Assembly: GCA_963971425.1 (NCBI GenBank)
Contig: OZ020515.1
Coordinates: 8,200,291 to 8,264,290, forward strand
Direction of reading: 5' to 3'
DNA length: 64,000 bases
From: Bryoerythrophyllum caledonicum
Taxonomy: Eukaryota > Streptophyta > Bryopsida > Pottiales > Pottiaceae
How positions within the stretch are numbered: the first letter of the stretch is position 1; the number at the start of each line of letters is the position of its first letter. Made by a program: the position numbers and the translations under genes. The notes beneath the pieces are model-generated. The model had not been told where the DNA came from and made no database searches. It saw nothing but the letters and a program-made list of their open reading frames with translations. Positions 36,851 to 48,318 of this stretch are shown here, piece after piece.

Positions 36851-38142
36851 GACAAGGCGCGGGCTGCCCGCGGACTAGTAGCAGACTCGTTCCGGACTGC
36901 CCCCAGACTGACTGCAGACGGGATGCGGACTGCCCTCGAATTAGAGATGAGGGGAATTTTGAGTTAATTCACTAAGGTAAAATGATGGTATACACATAGG
37001 ATATCACTGCCATCTAGGATAGCCACATTGGATTTCATTGCCATGTAGGACGGCCACGTCTGCGCCGAGGTAACTAATGTAAACTACATAGGGGTAAAGT
37101 CCGTCTTTGACCCTACATTGACTTTATTGTGTCCTGACGAGAGTGTCCGTCACGACACGATGCATCATGACGACACGTCACTGTCAGAATGTCACGATAG
37201 ACAACCCTGTCTGTGGCCCGTTGGGGACAACGGGCACCGACTAGTCTACATATAAAAATGTTGTGCAAAGTGATTGGGAGCTATCACAAGCCATCTGCTC
37301 CATATTAGCGTTCTTTTTGATGACAGGTTTGTTACAATCATGCCACATCTAAACAAGAGTTCACTATCATTTCCAAGCATTGGGGTCCTAGTACTTTTGC
37401 ACCAAGCCATAGCCATGCATTAAGCACCTAAAAGTTCGCACTTGGAGCCGGGACCTCGAATTTATCAAACATGGCCATAACGTCATGCTCGAACTTCTCA
37501 AACACGGCCTTAACATCAGGCGATTTCACTGACCCTTTGATAGTGGGTGCTGTCACAAACTACCTCCATGTTATTTGTAAAAATTCCTTCCCACCCACCT
37601 ACAACCTCTAGCATCAACCATCAGTAGTTCTCAAGACGATCACAGACACTCAGCATGCGCTGCAATTGTTTGCACTGTTGCTGAAGCATATGGTGCATTC
37701 AACATTTATAAAAAAAAAAAAAAACAACGCAGTCGCACCAAAGCGGTCTTCCTCCGTGAATATGCGCCGGATAGGTGAGAGTGCGGCGGCTAGGAGGGAG
37801 GGACCGTCGTTGGGGAGAACGCGAGTTTCGAGTCTTAAACCTTGGTAGGGCACGAAAGAATGCCATGTGGTCTTCCGAGCAGGTGACTCGCAAGGGAGGG
37901 GACTTTGGACTCTGCTAGGGCCGGTCGGAGCGAGGGCTGCCCAAAGGCTCCCAATGAACGCTTGATGGAACAAAATACTGCAATCCACTGACAAGGCGTA
38001 GTGCAATGGCGCAACTATATAACCCTTAATCTTTTGGAGTTGAGTATGCAAGGATTGAGTAGATGAAGCCGGGACGGTCCTTTTTTCTTTCTTTTCACTT
38101 CTTCTTCTCCTCTAATAATATACAGTGTAATTTCTTTTCATG

Positions 38143-38363
38143 CTACACTAAAGATGATATTTAGTTTTAACCACACTAATTTGTTTAAAAGTGCTATAAG
38201 TTTTTTCTCTTGATGAATATTATAACCAACTATGTTAACAATGATTACTCTCTTTAGATACTATTGATAATTGTGCCCTCGGTAAAAATCTTCTTCAAAA
38301 GTGAAAAGTTATTGCATTACAAAAAACATTAGTGTGGTTACACGAAATATCATCATAAGTGTA
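38143..38363. mobile_element. MITE related to 32128-32349
   Basis: Left CTACACTAAAGATGATATTT, right AAATATCATCATAAGTGTAC, inverted. The interior shares TGTTAACAATGATTAC and GGTAAAAATCTTC with the other copy. Confidence 0.7.
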
Positions 38364-40514
38364 CCTAGAAATTTCATTTTACCCTTATAGTTCCTTGACA
38401 AACTCACACCAAAAACACTATAAAACGACCTCTCTATGATGCAACGTTGCAAGATTGATTGAAACGACATTTTAATATTTTCAACCGTAGGATCTTCAAT
38501 TTAACTACTACAAGATGACACTCAAAAAATTTCATATACTTTGACCGCATGGATTGTAAGATACATGCATTTGGAAAGTGCAGTGTGGTTTTTTCTTCCT
38601 TGCGCGGACAGGGTCAGCGTACTTTGAAAGTGCACCGTAAGTGAAATCTGCTGCAATACTTCTGAGGATGACATAATTCGGCTACCCTCGCACTCCAAAC
38701 GCTGCACAAGAACAGCGATGAAAGGACCTTGTAAGGGTCTGTACAAGGATCTCATGAGGCGAGCGTCCGGGTTAGTTCGCATTCGATAAACATGAAGTTG
38801 ATTTGTAAGACACAGTGCATGAAACATGCGCTAGTGTGTCACAATAACTTCACATTGCCAATGACTTCTAAACCAGAAATTATTGATGCAGTACGCGGTC
38901 CGCAATGGCAGATTCCAAGACTACCAATTCAGCATGCAGCTCATTTAACGTCAAAAAGGGAATCTACAACCAGAAGACGTTGCAGCAGAGCTGCACTAGT
39001 TTCCACCTCGACAGGATCACATATGCACACACGGAACTGCCCCTTAGGATAAATTGATGCGGACGTCTTAGAAAGATGTACATGATCTTGTAGATGCTGT
39101 CCATAAACAAGATTGCCATCCACTCGTTATTCGAGAGCCACAAACACAACAACTAACGTCTCCTTCACGTCAAGACTCTGGCTATCGACATGGATCCATG
39201 AGCACCTTATCAAACAACTGCCACAAATACATCGAAAAACCATACATTACCAACCACTCTTACACATCAATATTCCAGCCATAACCATAGATTCCTGAGT
39301 AGCCTGCTGATCACCAGCCAGACACATCGAAACATATCAACAACCACTCGGACTCCACATCGAGACTCCAAACAAGATCCCGAATTTGTACCTTAATGCA
39401 CTTAAGCTAAACAGCAGATCAGTTGAACATGAGGAAAAATCCCTATTCACCTCCGACCTAGTAAACATAACACCTGTGAAGCGTTGAAAAATAAGTGGCG
39501 GTGAGGTCGAGGCGAGCTACGAAAATGAAGTTATTTCCTAAAAACGGGGACGTTTTGAGTTTCAATTGAGTCCCAAGATCTCGAATGTAGGCATGATTTT
39601 AAGCGCTCCATTTTTGCATTGTAGGTACGGATGCTGTGAATTGGATGAGAAACCATTCCTTGACCTGATTGTTTGGAGATGCTGATGTCACACATCTTAG
39701 ATTACGAGCTCTCTGATGGCTCAATTGCAAACTCGGTGTCCATATATTCATTTCAGGGGATAATCACACATGGTCGTTCAACCCTCTTTGGGTCTTGAAT
39801 TGCAAGCTGTTGCGAAGCTACCAGAACGCAATGCTTTTTGACTCATGGGTCCTTTGCATGTGACTTGGATCGGAACTACAGGAATTCCGCAAGAGGATTT
39901 ATCCAGAAGCAGAGGGAGAGAACGCAAAGTCCAAAGTGCGTATGGTGGGGTTGTATGGGGTGGGTGGTGTGGGCAAAACGGCTCTGTGCAAGGTTCTCCA
40001 CTATGAGCTTTCACCAGAGTTTCGTGACAAAGTGTGTCCTGTTGATTTGGGGAGAATGAGCACAGAGGAGGTTTACAGGAAAGTGGCACGCCGGTTTACA
40101 GGACTGGAGACTCAAGAGTTGGAGGATCTGAAGAATGAGCCAGACCGTGATAAGGTAAGCTTCGAACTTCAATGAATGGGAGATCTGAAAACCTGGGAAT
40201 TATATAGTACTGAAGCTGTTATTGGATGCTTACAGTATGCTTGCGATGGTCGCTTATTCTGAATGATGGTGTAGTGAGAAAGGTGCTAGAATTCTGCATG
40301 ATTCCCAAGAGTGCAGTCACAGGGAGACGGAGACGCCTGACCCTCCTGCTTCAAGTTTTTAGCAAAAATGAACAACCCTTAAATTTTCTTGACAAGCTGT
40401 TGAGAACGGGGTTATTCTTACATCCTCAAATCCTTACTGGGTATAAAATTGCAATGTAAATTTGTTGAATGTTATGACGATCTTAACCTGTCGTGTGCAT
40501 AGTTACAACCAAAA

Positions 40515-41125
40515 CACTAAAATTTATGTTTAGTGTAGTATACACTAAATGCGAACTCATACACCAATTGCAAACGAGGCATTTAGTGTAGTGACAAAAT
40601 CCTACACTAAATGCGAACTCATACACCAATTGCAAACGAGGCATTTAGTGTAGTGACAAAATCCTACACTAAATGCCAACTACTACACTATTTGTCAGTT
40701 GTAGTAAAGATTTCAACATTATTTTTTTCACTTGTGCACATTTAGGGTATCAATAGTAGAAGTATAAAAAAGGTCCAGTAGTCGAGGGCTGTCAGAGTAT
40801 CTTATCAGCAGCTTTCAATTGGCCACAACTCATTCATTATAAACCTGAATTGGACATATGAGGTGTTTTTTGGCATCTACAGAAAATTTAGATGCTAAAA
40901 AACACCTCATTTGCCCAATTTGGACAAGTTTTGAATGAGTTATGACCATTTGAAAGTTGCAAATGAAGCGAAGCATGGGTTGGAATGATTGGGGGATTGA
41001 TTGGGGTTTGAGTGAAGGTTACATTAATGACATTGGTAGCAAACACCAATTGTCAACTTCTTTACAAATAGTGTACTAGGGTAAGCACACTATTCGTACC
41101 ACTACACTAAACATAAATTTTAGTG
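40515..41125. mobile_element. 611-bp non-autonomous element with 25-bp CACTAAAATTTATG terminal repeats
   Basis: Left CACTAAAATTTATGTTTAG, right CTAAACATAAATTTTAGTG; 25 bp, perfectly inverted. The full NLR copy has no insert at the matching site (about 44627). Inside, a 62-bp unit (ACACTAAATGCGAACTCATA start) is tandem about 2.3 times at 40545-40680. Related sequences occur at 59278-59760 and 52515-52600. The target duplication is unclear. Confidence 0.88.
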
Positions 41126-41274
41126 TAGTGGTGCCGAGAGTAGCTATCGGAAGTGGGATAAAGTTGTGTAATAGAGGGCTTAGAATGATATCATGTTCAC
41201 ATTGGACGTTTATGGCCCGTTTGGGAGACTGCAGTACATATGCATTTTTGAGACAAATGAGGTGTTATTGGTTA

Positions 41275-41610
41275 GAGCATGGCCACCCCTACCCGCTCCG
41301 TGCTACGGTGGTGTGGACTTATTTGTGATATGCAGGGTGAGAACTCAAGAGGAAGCCCCACCGGCTCACAGTTGAGTCGTATGCCCAGAAGAATCCTATT
41401 GGCTGCACCACCTAAGATGCGAGAATATAGAATGTTTGCAAAGAATGCAAACAATCATTGGACACCAGGTTACAACCACCGGGCCCGCTGCTCAAACATC
41501 AACGGAGTGTGCGGGAAAAGGGTGGCAGGCCGCCCCGTGGCTGGGCCCCGCCACTATTCAATGCAAATGCATTGAATGCCCACCGGGTTTGAGCACCGGT
41601 GGCCATGCTC
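41275..41610. mobile_element. 336-bp MITE with GAGCATGGCCACC terminal repeats
   Basis: Left GAGCATGGCCACC, right GGTGGCCATGCTC. It is flanked by TTA (41272) and TAA (41611). The homologous empty site in the full gene reads ATTGGTTAGGTTG (44769 on). Ends and 3-bp target fit the same Harbinger-like type as 29509-29892. Interior contains CACCGGGTTTGAGCACCGG. Confidence 0.88.
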
Positions 41611-41671
41611 TAAGGTTGTGGCTTCGATATCATCTGATGCAGTTTATTTTGAATGCAGTTTGTAGGGCATG

Positions 41672-42381
41672 CGTCATTTGTAGGGCATGCGTCATGGAAG
41701 CGTCCTGCAACCCCCGACGACGCGCTTGTTCCATAGTGGCCTTGGGTGTCGGTGGTTGCTTGCTTTTCTTCCACCCGCCCGTTGCGTGCCACCGCACTTG
41801 CAGCGTGCTGCTGGCTTGCGAGCTTCTGTGTGGTACGGCCTCGCTTTGAATCTCTTTTGGACGTACCCCATTGCGCTTCTTCTGTATTAGGATTGCTCAG
41901 TGTCAGGTCGTGTTGCAGCTTTCGTGTTTCTGTGGCCCAACCATGTATAACGGCGACCGGGATTGGCTTGTATATCCTGCCCATATTGAAACGAGGACCT
42001 AACGTTGCGGTTGGCGTGCAGCGCGATAAGGCATCCCGGATTCCGAGACTGATCACACGACGGAGGAAAGGCTTAGGCCAGCTATGGCCTGGTTCTCTAC
42101 CCTTCACGGCCTTTCTTCCGGGCGTGGTGCAGCCCAAGAGTTTTATGCGGGTTTATCCTGATCTAATACTCCCGACAGTCCTTCTGTGATCTGCTGCTGT
42201 TCGGATTCTGGTCAGCCCTGAGTGATTAGGGGTGGGACACTTTCAGCTGGCTCGTTGCCTCCCGCGGCCCTTCTTTCCATTTTCCGGCTATTGTACACCT
42301 TGTGACGCTATTGTTTTGAGGTCTGTTTTTGTGAGTGTCGCTTCAATTGAGGTGGCAAGGCTAGCTAGCTCATTCTCGAAG
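41672..42381 (+). promoter_or_regulatory. Upstream region of the TIR-NLR
   Basis: Lies between the end of the broken copy and the ATG at 42382. It starts with an 18-bp direct duplication (TTTGTAGGGCATGCGTCA, 41660-41695). GC is moderate. No domain in the ORFs. It presumably holds promoter and 5' UTR of the full gene. Confidence 0.45.
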
Positions 42382-45300
42382 ATGGCGTCCGGAATTTCCT
42401 CTGAGCGAGGTCACTGTAAGCATACTGACGTAGAGACGAAGGAGGTGTGCGAATGTACGAAGTTCAAGGATTCTTTGGAATCGGAAGACAGGGTCCTCTG
42501 TGGACGTTGCGGGCATCATGCATCTTTTCATTTACCAGGCGATGCTGTAAAATCTGAGCCCGGCAGATGTTTGGCGAAATCAGACTCTGTATGTGAAGAT
42601 GGGTGTCAAGAATTCTTTCCACCTCATGAATGTTCTCTACTGTCGAAGAATTGTGGAGGTTGTGGGTGTCATAGATATGACCATCTATCGGAAGGTGTGA
42701 AATCGGAGAGTGGGTCGACAGGCGACGGAAGCAGCGCTGCAGACAGGTAAATGGTGGCTAGTTGCTCCGTTTGTGCATATAGACAGGGACGTGCATTATA
42801 GGTACGGATGCTGTGAATCGGATGGAAAACATTCCTTGACCTGGTTGTTTGGAGATGCAGCTCATGTCACAGCGTAGATTACGAACTCCCTGATGGCTCA
42901 ATTGCAAAGTCGGTGTGGATGTATCCATTTCAGGGGATATTCTTACATGGTCGTTCTAGGGCATGATCGTACAATGCTGTGGCTTATATCGTTATCAAGT
43001 AACATATATTGTCAGAGCGGCATGTTAGAATACATTTGCATGTGTTTTGTGCTCTCTGTTTGATCTTCTTTCTTGTTTTTGTTTTGATCTTCTTTCTTGT
43101 TTTTGAGCACGGGCAGGGATGTCGGTTTCGCTCCTAAGCACAAGATTTTTCTTAGCTTCAGTGGAGCACAGAGGCGCTTCGCGATAAAGCTACGTGACAA
43201 ATTGTGGTCCGGTGACCGGTACCCATTCTATGACCGACATCGGAGCTGCTTACCCCTTGGAGAGAACGCTCCGAACCTGATGTGGAAAGCCATCGAGCAA
43301 TGTCGTGTTGGTGTGGTGATCCTCTCTGAGGAGTACTTCACAAGGACGAAATGGCCGATGTTGGAGTTCGTGGCAATGACGAGGGAATTGAAGAGGAATG
43401 CGAATCCCATCAAAATCATTCCTGTGTTCCTAGGCATAACCCACAATGATTGCCGTGATCCAGCGAAGCACAAAGAGTGGTTGAAGATTTGGGAGAAGTG
43501 GGCGAGTGCCGAAAGCAACCGCGTATACAAGATTGATGTTGGTGAATGGGTTGAGTCGGTGCAAGAGTTCTTTGATAAACCTGTACAGCGTTTGGAACTG
43601 AGATCAAAAGGGCAGCAAGGCGTTCTTCGTGAAGAGATTGTGGATGCGATCCGCAAAGAGGTTCGTCCAGAGTTCGTGTTCTCCTGTGGTGATGTACAAG
43701 GACAAAAGAGGTTGTATGAGGTGAGAAAATTTGTGGTGGACGATTATGTTCATAACCACGATGAGACTGTTAGAAATCCATGATCGGGGTGGGAGCATGG
43801 TTCTGAGAGATTACATGGTGTCCTATAAGTCTCCGGGACCGTTGTTCTGAGCGTTTGGTCGAGGATTTTGGGACTTAGCATAATGTGAATTTGTGGGTTT
43901 TAACCCTCTCTGGGTCTTGCATTCCAAGTTGTTGAGAAGCTACCAAAACACAATGCTATTTTCACTCATGGGTCCTCTGCATGTGACTTGGATTGGAACT
44001 TCAGGAATTCCGCAAGAGGATTTTTCCAGAGGCAGAGGGAGAGGAAGCAAAATCCAAAGTGCGTGTGGTGGGGTTGTACGGAGTGGGTGGTGTGGGCAAA
44101 ACGACTCTGTGCAAGGTTCTCCACTATGAGCTTTCACCGGAGTTTCGTGACAAAGTGTGTCATGTTAATTTGGGGGAAATGAGCGCAGCGGAGGTCTACA
44201 GGAAAGTGACACGCCGGTTTGTAGAACTGGAGGCTCAAGAGTTGGAGGATCTGAAGAATGAGGTGGACGCTGATAGGGTAAGCTTGGAACTTGAATGAGA
44301 GGGAGTTTAAAAACCTGGGAATGATGTAGTACTGAAGGTGTTATAGGAGCTTATGATTGCGATGGTCGGTTTTCCTGAATGATGGTGTAGTGAGGAAGGT
44401 CCCAGAATTCTTCATGATCGGCCACAGTGCAGTCACAGGGCGACGGGGAGGCCGAACTCCCTGCGTAAGAATGGGAGCGGGTATGATGAACCCTTGAACT
44501 TCCTTGAAAAACAGTTGAGGACGGGGTTATTCATACATCCACGAAACTTGACTGGGTTTAAAAATGCAATGTCAATTTGTTGAATGTTATGACGTTCTTA
44601 TCCTGTCGTGTGCAAACATGCAACCAATAGTGGTGCCGAGAGTAGCTATCGGAAGTGGGATAAAGTTGTGCGATAGAGGGCTTAGACTGATGTCATGTTC
44701 TCATTGGACGTTTATGGCCGGTTTGGGAGACTGCAGTACATATGCATTTTTGAGACAAATGAGGTGTTATTGGTTAGGTTGTAGCTTCCATATCATCTGA
44801 TGCAGTTTATTTTGAATGCAGTTTGTAGGGCTCTTGAACAGTGACAAGCTGGGGAAAAGAGTCTTCTTGGCTATTGACGATGTGACTACTGATCCTGAGA
44901 AGCAGGCGCTGTGTTTGGAGCTAAAGAATGTCGAATGGCGTGATGGAAGTGTGGTGTTGATCACATCACGGTCTCAGGGTGTATTGAATGGTATTGGGAT
45001 AGACGGGAGCCAGTGCTTCAGAATGCTTGATCTGGAGGAAGGGGAAGCTAGGGCTCTGTTCCTGAAAAGTGTTCGATTCTGCAACTCAAATGTCAATGTC
45101 AACAAGGAACTTCTTGACCAGTGCTTGGAGAGGTGTAACTTCTCTAAAGGTAATGGCAAAAGTAACTGCCATTGGCACCCATTGGCATTGAAAGTGCTTG
45201 GCAGTCAGTTGATTGTTAATTATGGTTACGATCCCGATCGTTGGAAGCGGCAGTTGAAATCGATCGACACATTCAACGCATCACACAGTAGAAGTGACAA

Positions 45301-46641
45301 GCATCCAGTGTTTTCTATTTTGCGAAGCAGTTTCGACGCTTTGAAGGATGATGAGAAGCTGTTGTTCATGGATGTTGCTCTTTACAAGCATAAACCGACA
45401 TTATGGCAGTTGCCGATGACTTATATGAAGATTCTAGCACGTCGTTTATTTTTTTTTCCGTCTGTAATGAATCCGTATAAGCGTGGTGTTCCGTTGTTCC
45501 AATGGCTTTGCGTGGTGCACGACAAAGAAAACAACGAACTGAAAGACATGGTACAGCTCACTCAGCCGCTATATTGGTTTTGTATTTGAGTTGTTTTTTG
45601 GTGAGAAATTTCACTGGACTAAAGTGAACGTGTGTGCATTGAGTGTATTATTTTGAATTTTAGGCGTTGAAGACGTAAACAGGAACAATTCGTGGACATG
45701 GCAATCTGATATTAGAGTTCGTGTTTGATTTCTGTTTTCCATCGCAGTTGGAGAGTCTAAAGAGGAAATCGGTTCTGGAGACCATCAAATTCGAATGTGG
45801 AGGGCACATGCATGATCTGTGGGTTGAGTTTGCTCGCGAGGAAAGCAGAGAAGTGAATATCGCAAGGATATATGAGACACCCTTAAAACTGTCGAAAGGG
45901 GACGATGTTCGGAGCATGCGTCTGGAGATTCAAGAAGCGGAGCCACTGAAGAACGTGGATTTGAATGGATTTCCAAGGCTTTCAGTGTTGGAAGTGATCA
46001 GTTTTAGGTCGAACATGAAGTTGAATGTGTCTAAGCTCAGCCTGCTGAAGAGTTTGGAAGTTACTGATTATGGAAACGACGGGGTCGACATCGAGGGACT
46101 TGGTGCTCTTGAGAGCCTTGCTTTTCTGAGAATCTGGGGTATCCGCAACTCCGCATGGCTTCAGGAGATAAAGGATTTGACAAATCTTCAGATTCTACAC
46201 TTGGTGGATTTCCTCGGTTACAAATTGCCAGATTTGAGAAAGTTGACGAAGTTACGGGTTCTGAATTTACTAGGGTCACATAACTTGGACAGTGTCGAGT
46301 TGAGAAACCTTCCCAATTTGAGGGTCTTGGATGTGGGTTTCGGATGGCAGCTTCGGAGATTGGATCTCTCTGAGTGCAAGTCGCTGACGATGGTGTCTCT
46401 TGCACGCAACTATTTACTACAGGAACTCCGTGTGTCATCCTGTCCGAAGCTTTATGGGTTGCGTGGGCTTAATAAGTTGGAGGAGTTGACGGTGTTGCAC
46501 ATTACTGATTGCCCCTGTACTGAACGCCTGCCAAGTTTCAAGAAACTCAAGAAAGTGGAGGATTTGGACATCGATGGATGCAAGTCGATGGAGGATTTGT
46601 TTAAGAAGACTCGGAAGAGGAAATGGCCTTTTGATACCTGA
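42382..46641 (+). CDS. TIR-NB-ARC-LRR immune receptor with N-terminal tandem Cys/His modules
   Basis: Intracellular NLR, 954 residues, 5 exons: 42382-42746, 43117-43720, 44005-44277, 44822-45550, 45748-46641; all phases agree. Residues 11-102 hold two similar Cys/His modules: C23-x-C25-x2-F28...C40-x2-C43-G-H-H...H50, and C71-x3-C75-x2-F78...C91-x2-C94-G-C-H97...H101, a pattern that should bind zinc and resembles the CGCH part of ZF-HD fingers. The TIR domain (about 127-280) has IFLSFSG, VGVVILSEEYFTR and MLEFVAM with the likely NADase Glu. NB-ARC: P-loop GVGGVGKTT (349-357), kinase-2 VFLAIDDV (428-435), RNBS-B VVLITSRS (458-465), HPLAL for GLPL (533-537), MHD (678-680). LRRs run from about 715 to 930. 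The Cys/His N-terminus is not standard in TNLs. Confidence 0.9.
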
Positions 46642-47874
46642 GATCTGGAAGGGTGAGAAAGAAGTGGAGTGGGAAATGGCTTATAGATTATATATGTCAG
46701 TACTAGAGTAATGACAAGTTGTCCCAGGGGCAATCCAAAGGTAGGTAATCATTTGTAAATGCTTACCCGTTTCGTATCCATCATTTATTTAAGATACACA
46801 CTACAATTTTCCATGGGATTTTTGACATCATTTGCAGGCACTCACGTATAGGTCAAACTCTCAGTGCTATCCGGATTTCAGTCGTGCCTTTGATCCGAGG
46901 CACAAATGAGTCACTGGTTTGAGATTACTAGACCATCTACAAGCTCTTACTTATTAGTGAAGGCTGGTTCTTGAAGAGCTTCGTTATCAGTAAATTTACA
47001 TGAATTTCCAAATTTCTTTTCATGGTCTCTCTCAATTTACCAAATATCCCAAACTTGTTTAATAAGATTATAAAGAACAACATGTTATTTTAAAACCCTA
47101 ATGAGCCAAAGTCTCAAGGTGTGCTTTCACAACTCTTGGGTTGGTTGCAATTTATACCTCCAATTCTTGATATTTTGTATGGAGATGCAGAAGGTAAGAG
47201 CTATGTGGAAATATAATTGGACCTGTAATGAAAAAGTTACGCCGTCTTAATCCTTTATTGCCGAAGTGGTTCCTTCCTAATCAATTTGGTGCTTTTGGGA
47301 TCACAACTCTTTCTGTGAACTTGGTTACATGCACTTTTTTCCTTGGCTTGAACAAAGCTAGCAATAGTTCATGTGCTTTAAATGAAACTATTCTTGGATG
47401 CATTGGTGCAAGCACCGGAGAGCTACAATGATTTTTGTGAATTAGGTCAATAGTGAAGTGTATCTTCTTTGTAGATTTTAGTGTGCATTGGTGGTTTGTG
47501 GTGCATGCCGAAGTTTGAACTCAAGGTATCCTCTAATAGGATGGCATTCCGATGTTGTCTTGCTACTCTTTGGAGTGGATAGTATTTTTGTGGGGAGGTC
47601 CATCAACATTTTTTGTTGTTTAACTTGTTGATGTGGTTGTTGGAGTGAGTAGCGTGGTTGCTCGCAACTAAACCTCTATGGTCGTCTAATAATGGTTAGC
47701 AAGATTACTAACCATAATCGGGGCGTTTTCTTGCCACCTCTAGCACATCACTATATATATTTACCTTATTCGTCCTTTGTAATAAAAAAAACCCTATATT
47801 TGTGTCAAAAAATAACAAACAAATAGTGGGTTGACTAATTACAATTATACATTTGCAATAACTCCTTTCAAGCA
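46642..47874. other. AT-rich DNA downstream of the NLR
   Basis: 3' UTR of the NLR, then no recognised gene. The ORF at 47228-47431 has no motif. Confidence 0.4.
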
Positions 47875-47877
47875 TTA

Positions 47878-48110
47878 ACCCTTAAACATCAGAAGGTGCC
47901 ACTATTGGCAACAATATTCTACATGTATGGTGTGGTAGTTGAACATGATAAGGTAGAGATATTGAAATGACCTCCAAATGAAAGATGTTAGTTGAAGAAT
48001 CTTCAATCCAAAGGTGTAAGTTTTACTAAAATCTAATACATTTTTTGTATCCTACAAAGTGAAATATGTGCTTGTATATTCGGTTCCTAATTGACATTAA
48101 CCCCTAAAGG
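47878..48110 (+). repeat. Dispersed repeat, same family as 3308-4068, nearly complete
   Basis: Runs from TTAACCCTTAAACATCAG to GACATTAACCCCTAAAGG. It contains TATTCTACATGTATGG, TTGAAGAATCTTCAATCC and AAAGGTGTAAG. It gives the best view of both ends of the family: about 230 bp, with ends that are weak inverted copies of each other. Confidence 0.8.
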
Positions 48111-48318
48111 ACTAGAGTCTCCTTCAAGGGGATTCCTTGATTTTTGGGCTGGTTCCTAAAATTCGAGAAAAAACAATTTTTTCTGAAATTTTTATTCTAG
48201 ATTGCCTTTGATAACAGCTTCGTGGACATATTTTTATTTTATTTTTTGGATTTGTGGTTTGAAAGTTAGTACCACTTATAGTTTTTGAGGGACATTGTCA
48301 AGGAACTTTAGGGGTTAA
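48105..48318. mobile_element. MITE with TTAACCCCTAAAGG ends, abutting the preceding repeat
   Basis: Left TTAACCCCTAAAGGACTAG, right GGAACTTTAGGGGTTAA, inverted. About 214 bp, no ORF. It shares its left end with the right end of the 47878 copy, which suggests one inserted at the other's terminus or that the two families use related ends. Confidence 0.7.

Larger units (their letters stand above)
35695..39610. other. Intergenic DNA between chitinase and the NLR cluster, mostly repeats
   Basis: Includes the inverted-pair repeat at 35938-36560, a tandem duplication at 36464-36850, the MITE at 38143-38363, and a GC-richer island at 37720-38080 whose origin I cannot identify. On the minus strand, 39180-38944 stays coding-like apart from one TAA at about 39127, and 38827-38522 is open from an ATG. 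Neither has a domain I recognise. Confidence 0.4.
39616..41671 (+). pseudogene. Broken tandem copy of the NLR at 42382: TIR exon deleted, truncated after the first NB-ARC exon
   Basis: 39616-39776 matches intron 1 of the full gene (42792-42956). The match then jumps to intron 2 (about 43901), so about 945 bp including the whole TIR exon is missing. The first NB-ARC exon is intact at 39882-40154: same 273-bp length, splice sites kept, P-loop GVGGVGKTA where the full gene has GVGGVGKTT. Intron 3 matches but holds two insertions (40515-41125 and 41275-41610). The copy reaches the next acceptor and 10 bp of exon (TTTGTAGGGC), then diverges at 41671. It cannot make an NLR; at most it is a short NB fragment. 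Same strand as the full gene and directly upstream. Confidence 0.88.

Noticed and set aside
42982-43116. TIR gene starting within 43097-43120 without exon 1
   Set aside because: No ATG opens the TIR frame there; a clear acceptor (GGGCAG) and exact phase match join it to the Cys/His exon.
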